Below, piece by piece: positions 6,841-10,510 of a stretch of 10,510 nucleotides of DNA. Origin of the DNA: Candidatus Pacearchaeota archaeon. GTDB lineage: Archaea > Nanoarchaeota > Nanoarchaeia > Pacearchaeales > GW2011-AR1. Each line of letters starts with the position of its first letter. Positions within the stretch are counted from its first letter, which is position 1. The stretch is taken from assembly GCA_002690445.1 (NCBI GenBank), contig NZER01000090.1, forward strand, positions 1-10,510. The letters are read 5' to 3'. The notes beneath the pieces are model-generated. The model was not told the DNA's origin and did no database searches. It worked only from the letters and a program-made list of their open reading frames with translations. The translations under genes were made by a program, and so were the position numbers.

Positions 6841-9800
6841 TTAAGAAATACCAAAATCAGTTCCTCTTCTAACGGCTTCCTTAATTTTATCAGCCAATTC
6901 TTCCTCGACAAACTGGTCTGTCATGACATTTCCTGACAGATTTATGGTTATTTGCGCCGGGGCAGGCGCAGGAGCATCTGGGGTTGATAACATATTTGAA
7001 ATATTTGCAGGGGGACTACCAATAAGACCACCTTCCTGAAACTTCTTATCCTTTCTGCCCTGCGATACTCCAATTAATGTACCAATATTGCTCCACATGC
7101 TAAAGTTTTTAGTGTCTTGTAGCACATTAACAAGATTATTTATCTTTTCTAAATTATCTATTCCAAGTTTGGATACAGCCTCTCTATTAACAATAAACTC
7201 ACCCTCCTCGGCTTCTATCAAAGTGCCGCCCTGTGAGTGCCGTTTGCCGCCTATCATACCACCGCGTTGCAGCTTTGGGGGTTGTTGAGCCATGATTGCT
7301 GCTGATTGAATCGCACCTATGCCCATAAGAATGGGTTGAGCAATAATACCAGCTAATCCTAATTTGCCATATTCCTTTGCTATAGCGAGAGCAATATTCA
7401 TCCAAACCTGACCAACCTGCATTATCTGTTGTGCCCTAAAGGCTCTTACAAGTTCAGCATTTCGTTTCTTTTTAACATCATTTTCCATCTTTTGCTGTTC
7501 TTTGGCGGTGGCTCTTTTATATTTGGTTGTTTTTTTAAGCTCGGCAATTTCTAATTGGTTTTCCTCTCTTATCCCGGCTATTGTCTTGTTTTGACTATCG
7601 GTAATTATTCCAGATATAGCCGAGTAGGTTTCAGCGTATAAATCCTGTAAGGTGGCTAATTGTTCCATTTGGGGGCTTAAATCTTCCATCTCTTCCTTAA
7701 CTTTAGCAATAGCCTGTGCGTATGCTAAAGTTCCATCGTCCGCCTCCTCTAATCGGCTCAAAAGATCATCAAGAGCCTTCAGTTGCTCCGCATTGGTTGA
7801 GGCGAGGGCGGATTTAATTTGATTCTCTGCTCTCATTTTTTCATTAAGCGTCTCTTTCGCTGCTGCTAATTGTTTCTCACCCTCAATTACCGCCTCCTGT
7901 AGCTTTACCCATTCAGCATCTATTACGACTCCCCTTGCGGTAGCTTCTATCCTTTTAAGCTCAAGCTCTTCGGCGGCAGTCATTTCAGTCTTAGTCGCAG
8001 CAAGAATGTCAAGCCTATCCTGAAGAGCCTTCTTACTGCTTTCTAAAATATTTTTTCCTTCTGTGCGCGCAGCATTTAAATCCTCCTGCCGCTCTTTGAT
8101 TTTTAGCAGGCTTAGTATTTCTTTTATTCTCAGGGGATCTAAACTATTATAAGCCGCTCCGAGGGCAAGCAACATTTTTTGCTCATCTTTTTCTGTTTCT
8201 GTAAGTTGTTTATTGGTTTCTATCTTTAATATTGCTATCCTTAATGCTAAAGACTCCGTTTGTTGATTTGCCTTATCCTGTAAGGCAGTAAGTTTTTCTT
8301 TTTCTTCCCGCGCTATTCTCATCACATCTGTTTCAATCTTAAGCGAAGCTGCGAGGTCTTGATTAGCAGCTATCCATTGTCGTAATACCTCCTGATTTGC
8401 CCTTTCAATAAACACCTTCTTGCTCATTTCAGCAGAATATTGTTCTAAAGTTGGGAACATTTTTTCATGCTGTTGTTGCGCCCTCTTTTCTGTGGCGATG
8501 GCAAGCTCCTGCGCATCAACCGCAGCATTGAAATCTTTTTCAGACTGCTTCATTGCATCCGATCTTGCCTTTTCTGCATCCTTGAGAGCCTGTTTTTCAG
8601 CTTTTATTGCGGCAGTTTTTTCTACAATTTGGTCAATTAATGTACGCTCCAGAGTAGAAGCCTTATGCCCAAGATTGATGAGCATTTTTTCAACGTCTGT
8701 TTTCGCATTTAAGAGATCAAGTTGTTTTTGAAGTGATTTCGTACCGCTGTCTTGAGCTGCTTTAAGCTCTTTGGCTAATCTTATATCCTCTTCTAAGGCT
8801 GCATTTAATTTTTCCACCCTTTTCGCAGCATCATCCATCGGATCATCTTCAAATACTCCGAAATAAGACATTATCGCACCACCTGCTATAGCCGCTACGC
8901 TGGCAAGAAATATAAACGGATTCTTTCTTGATACCTTAGTAAAAAATGCCATCGCCCTTGTCGCCCCGGCAATAGCGCCAGATAAGCCAATGCTGGCTAT
9001 TTTGGCGACTCCCATTGCTCCCGCCGACGCAAGAATAGAATATGTAAAGGCTTGCACCCTTGCCGGGGTCATAGCGTCAAACACAGCCTTTAGTGCTTTT
9101 GAAATCATTATAACAGCAGGCGCTAAAGCCTTACCAAATGCTTCTGCTAAATCACTTTTAGCCGCTGCGGCAGCCTCCAGCATTCCAATAGTAGTTTTCG
9201 CATACGCGTCAGCAAGTCCACCATATTGCCTTTCAAGTATTGCTGTTATTTTAATACCGCGCTCGCTCGCATCCATGTTTTTTAGCTGCGCTCTTTCTGC
9301 CTCTGTTAGGACAACACCATATCTTGTAAGTGTTCCAATTCCAGTAGTAGTGGCTTTTCCAAAAGCTATAAATAGGGAATTAAGTTCAGGCATTGTACCG
9401 GTTGCAGTTTGTACTGCCCGTGCGACATTTAGCACCTGCTTTGTTAATCCTTTTATTGCCTCCTCATTTAAGCCAAAGGTAGTAAGCTGCACCATTCCTG
9501 TGGTAATCAGCTCATCGCCGAAAGCCGTAGTCTGCTGAAGGGCGGCAGAATAATCTATTAATCTTTGAGTAACACCCGGAGTAGTATCGGCAACATTTGA
9601 AAGTCCTACCTGTAATTTCTTATTCGCAGCTTCCTGCCTACCGTAGGATTTAACAAGAGAAACAAAAGCCCTTTCAACAAGCATTGCACCGAAGGAAACA
9701 AGAAGAAGTTGTGACCGAAGAGTGGCAAAAGAATTAGCAATTAGACGATTATTTCGCACGGAAAGCAAACCTTCCTTATTTGCTTTTGCCATAGCCAGCC

Positions 9801-10086
9801 TAAGTCTTTCCATTGCAATATAACTGCCCTTAGATGCCGCAGTAACAGTTTTCTGGCTTATACCTAAATCTATAAAACTTTTACCCGCAAGTTTTAGCTG
9901 TGCGTGCATCCTTGATAGGGTAGGATTTAACTTTGAAAACTCGCCATGAACTTGTTGTGTTGCCTTCTGGGCACTTACAAAACCCTTCTTAACATTAGCT
10001 TGAGCTTTAGCAAGATTATTAAGGGCTTTTATTAGCTCTGGATCACCCTTTTTCTCAAATTTAATTATTATTTTTTCTTGTGGCAT
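6841..10086 (-). CDS. Phage tail tape measure protein
   Basis: A 1081-residue protein that sets tail length and sits inside the tail tube until DNA ejection. The N-terminal ~340 residues are typical of the tape measure core (TTAFGDELITTGMVQLTTFG near 186-205; FGKATTTGIGTLTRYGV near 242-258). Residues 345-410 hold two hydrophobic segments, 415-880 are almost entirely Lys/Glu/Ala-rich predicted coiled coil, and 890-935 is another hydrophobic stretch. Residues 942-975 carry the common phage motif of a glycine-rich HSQGGTLIEAEEGEFIVNRE run ending VSKLG. A Pro/Ala linker (1036-1044) leads to a conserved-looking end (INLSGNVMTDQFVEEEL). With the usual ~1.5 angstroms per residue, the tail would be about 160 nm, less if the protein is cleaved. 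The start overlaps the previous gene by 26 bases and has AAAAGGA eight bases before the ATG. Confidence 0.95.
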   Translation of the reverse strand: MPQEKIIIKFEKKGDPELIKALNNLAKAQANVKKGFVSAQKATQQVHGEFSKLNPTLSRMHAQLKLAGKSFIDLGISQKTVTAASKGSYIAMERLRLAMAKANKEGLLSVRNNRLIANSFATLRSQLLLVSFGAMLVERAFVSLVKSYGRQEAANKKLQVGLSNVADTTPGVTQRLIDYSAALQQTTAFGDELITTGMVQLTTFGLNEEAIKGLTKQVLNVARAVQTATGTMPELNSLFIAFGKATTTGIGTLTRYGVVLTEAERAQLKNMDASERGIKITAILERQYGGLADAYAKTTIGMLEAAAAAKSDLAEAFGKALAPAVIMISKALKAVFDAMTPARVQAFTYSILASAGAMGVAKIASIGLSGAIAGATRAMAFFTKVSRKNPFIFLASVAAIAGGAIMSYFGVFEDDPMDDAAKRVEKLNAALEEDIRLAKELKAAQDSGTKSLQKQLDLLNAKTDVEKMLINLGHKASTLERTLIDQIVEKTAAIKAEKQALKDAEKARSDAMKQSEKDFNAAVDAQELAIATEKRAQQQHEKMFPTLEQYSAEMSKKVFIERANQEVLRQWIAANQDLAASLKIETDVMRIAREEKEKLTALQDKANQQTESLALRIAILKIETNKQLTETEKDEQKMLLALGAAYNSLDPLRIKEILSLLKIKERQEDLNAARTEGKNILESSKKALQDRLDILAATKTEMTAAEELELKRIEATARGVVIDAEWVKLQEAVIEGEKQLAAAKETLNEKMRAENQIKSALASTNAEQLKALDDLLSRLEEADDGTLAYAQAIAKVKEEMEDLSPQMEQLATLQDLYAETYSAISGIITDSQNKTIAGIREENQLEIAELKKTTKYKRATAKEQQKMENDVKKKRNAELVRAFRAQQIMQVGQVWMNIALAIAKEYGKLGLAGIIAQPILMGIGAIQSAAIMAQQPPKLQRGGMIGGKRHSQGGTLIEAEEGEFIVNREAVSKLGIDNLEKINNLVNVLQDTKNFSMWSNIGTLIGVSQGRKDKKFQEGGLIGSPPANISNMLSTPDAPAPAPAQITINLSGNVMTDQFVEEELADKIKEAVRRGTDFGIS

Positions 10087-10510
10087 CTAACTGATCCTTT
10101 TGTTTTTTAGCAAGTGTATTTTTAATAATAAAAGCCCTTCGCACCCATTTCGCAGGCTGCTCTCCATAACTACCCGGATATGGCGGAACATTAAATTGTT
10201 CACAATAAGCATATCTTGCAATATCTCTTTGTATTTCTTTATCATGAGTTACATTTCTACAGCAAAAAAAAGGCAACTGAGCATTGACTGATTTAGCGAT
10301 GTCAAACTCTTTACCTTGTTCATTATATCCTTTCGTTTCTTCTATTAGTAAATCAATTATTTCCCATACATCCCCATCGCATTTGAATGTGCGTGTTTCC
10401 CTCTTGCCATCTATGCGAATTGGAAGCTCTGCATCATACGGATATGTATGAAACCTGCAGCCCCCACACCATTCCGCATGGATGTTTATTTCGAGCTGGA
10501 GGCTTTCTCT
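10061..10510 (-). CDS. Partial Cys-containing protein in the tail-assembly-chaperone position
   Basis: The frame is open to the right edge, giving 149 residues of an incomplete protein; its start lies beyond the window. A TTG inside it at 10276 could be taken for a start, but sense codons run unbroken upstream. Visible cysteines are at 15, 18 (HAEWCGGCRF), 44, 83, 84 (PFFCCRN) and 103, numbered from the edge. Residues 109-122 read PPYPGSYGEQPAKW, followed by a basic helical end. A Gly/Gln-Pro-x-W pattern of this kind is common, from memory, in proteins encoded just before phage tape measure genes, many of them tail assembly chaperones that hold the tape measure during tube polymerisation. It overlaps the tape measure start by 26 bases. 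The slot is strong evidence for a tail role; the chaperone identity is inferred. The AEWCGGC string resembles a thioredoxin active site, but the rest does not follow that fold's order. Confidence 0.6.
   Translation of the reverse strand, partial: RESLQLEINIHAEWCGGCRFHTYPYDAELPIRIDGKRETRTFKCDGDVWEIIDLLIEETKGYNEQGKEFDIAKSVNAQLPFFCCRNVTHDKEIQRDIARYAYCEQFNVPPYPGSYGEQPAKWVRRAFIIKNTLAKKQKDQLDATRKNNN
10095..10101 (-). promoter_or_regulatory. Ribosome binding site of the tape measure gene
   Basis: The minus strand reads AAAAGGATCAGTTAGATG. AAAAGGA lies eight bases before the ATG at 10086 and inside the end of the upstream gene. This supports the chosen start and independent initiation of the tape measure gene despite the 26-base overlap. 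Confidence 0.65.

Noticed and set aside
6801..6911. Longer 140-residue version of the six-cysteine protein starting at TTG 6911
   Set aside because: It would start inside the tape measure gene from a rare codon, while ATG 6800 has a good ribosome binding site and a sensible N-terminus.
8990..9538. Long plus-strand open frame (182 residues) opposite the tape measure gene
   Set aside because: It is antisense to well-supported tape measure codons; its Ala/Ser-rich composition is what the reverse of Ala/Lys-rich coding produces.
10061..10276. Stand-alone 71-residue gene starting at TTG 10276
   Set aside because: The same frame is open without stops to the window edge and reads as continuous protein, so this is the C-terminal part of a longer gene.
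10447..10470. Thioredoxin-like active-site string AEWCGGC in the right-edge partial gene
   Set aside because: The seven-residue match is striking, but the cis-proline region and strand order expected after it are not recognisable, and the C-terminal half fits a protein encoded before the tape measure gene.

Overview
The window looks like the tail-structural end of a tailed double-stranded DNA phage (Caudoviricetes), most likely from seawater and AT-rich by eye. No genus or species can be named. Long, tightly packed genes all on the minus strand, an unmistakable tape measure protein followed by a large hub/tip protein, and hub-downstream protein families that I associate from memory with uncultured marine phage contigs support this. 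No baseplate-wedge or sheath gene is visible, so a long non-contractile (siphovirus-like) tail is the simpler reading, but the window is too short to prove it.

Reading in the direction of transcription (right to left): a right-edge partial gene (10510-10061) occupies the tail-assembly-chaperone slot and overlaps the tape measure gene (10086-6841) by 26 bases. A 40-base gap holds the ribosome binding site of a 103-residue six-cysteine, probably metal-binding protein (6800-6489). This overlaps by 23 bases a 1576-residue tail hub/tip-like protein (6511-1781), followed with an 11-base overlap by a 233-residue protein with a very basic tail (1791-1090), and with a one-base TAATG overlap by a 329-residue probable virion protein (1090-101). 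At the left edge, a convergent plus-strand gene ends (1-117); its C-terminus resembles the recombination protein NinB, so the tail module appears to abut an oppositely transcribed DNA-metabolism module. There is no gap above 300 bases, and I saw no tRNA, CRISPR, integrase, insertion sequence or clear terminator.

The most interesting object is the hub-like protein. Its first ~880 residues read as an ordinary marine-phage tail hub/tip protein with only five cysteines. The remaining ~700 residues look transplanted from a bacterial surface or secreted protein: a cysteine-rich repeat array (42 cysteines between residues 888 and 1294), one copy of a marine 'NYDP...WCDY' type module, a cysteine-free beta-rich domain, and a C-terminal dockerin type I-like domain with two complete calcium-loop motifs. 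These modules recur in secreted proteins of marine bacteria, and the combination reminds me most of Candidatus Marinimicrobia (SAR406). That makes the tail tip both a candidate adsorption or matrix-binding device and a clue to the host. The host assignment is inference.
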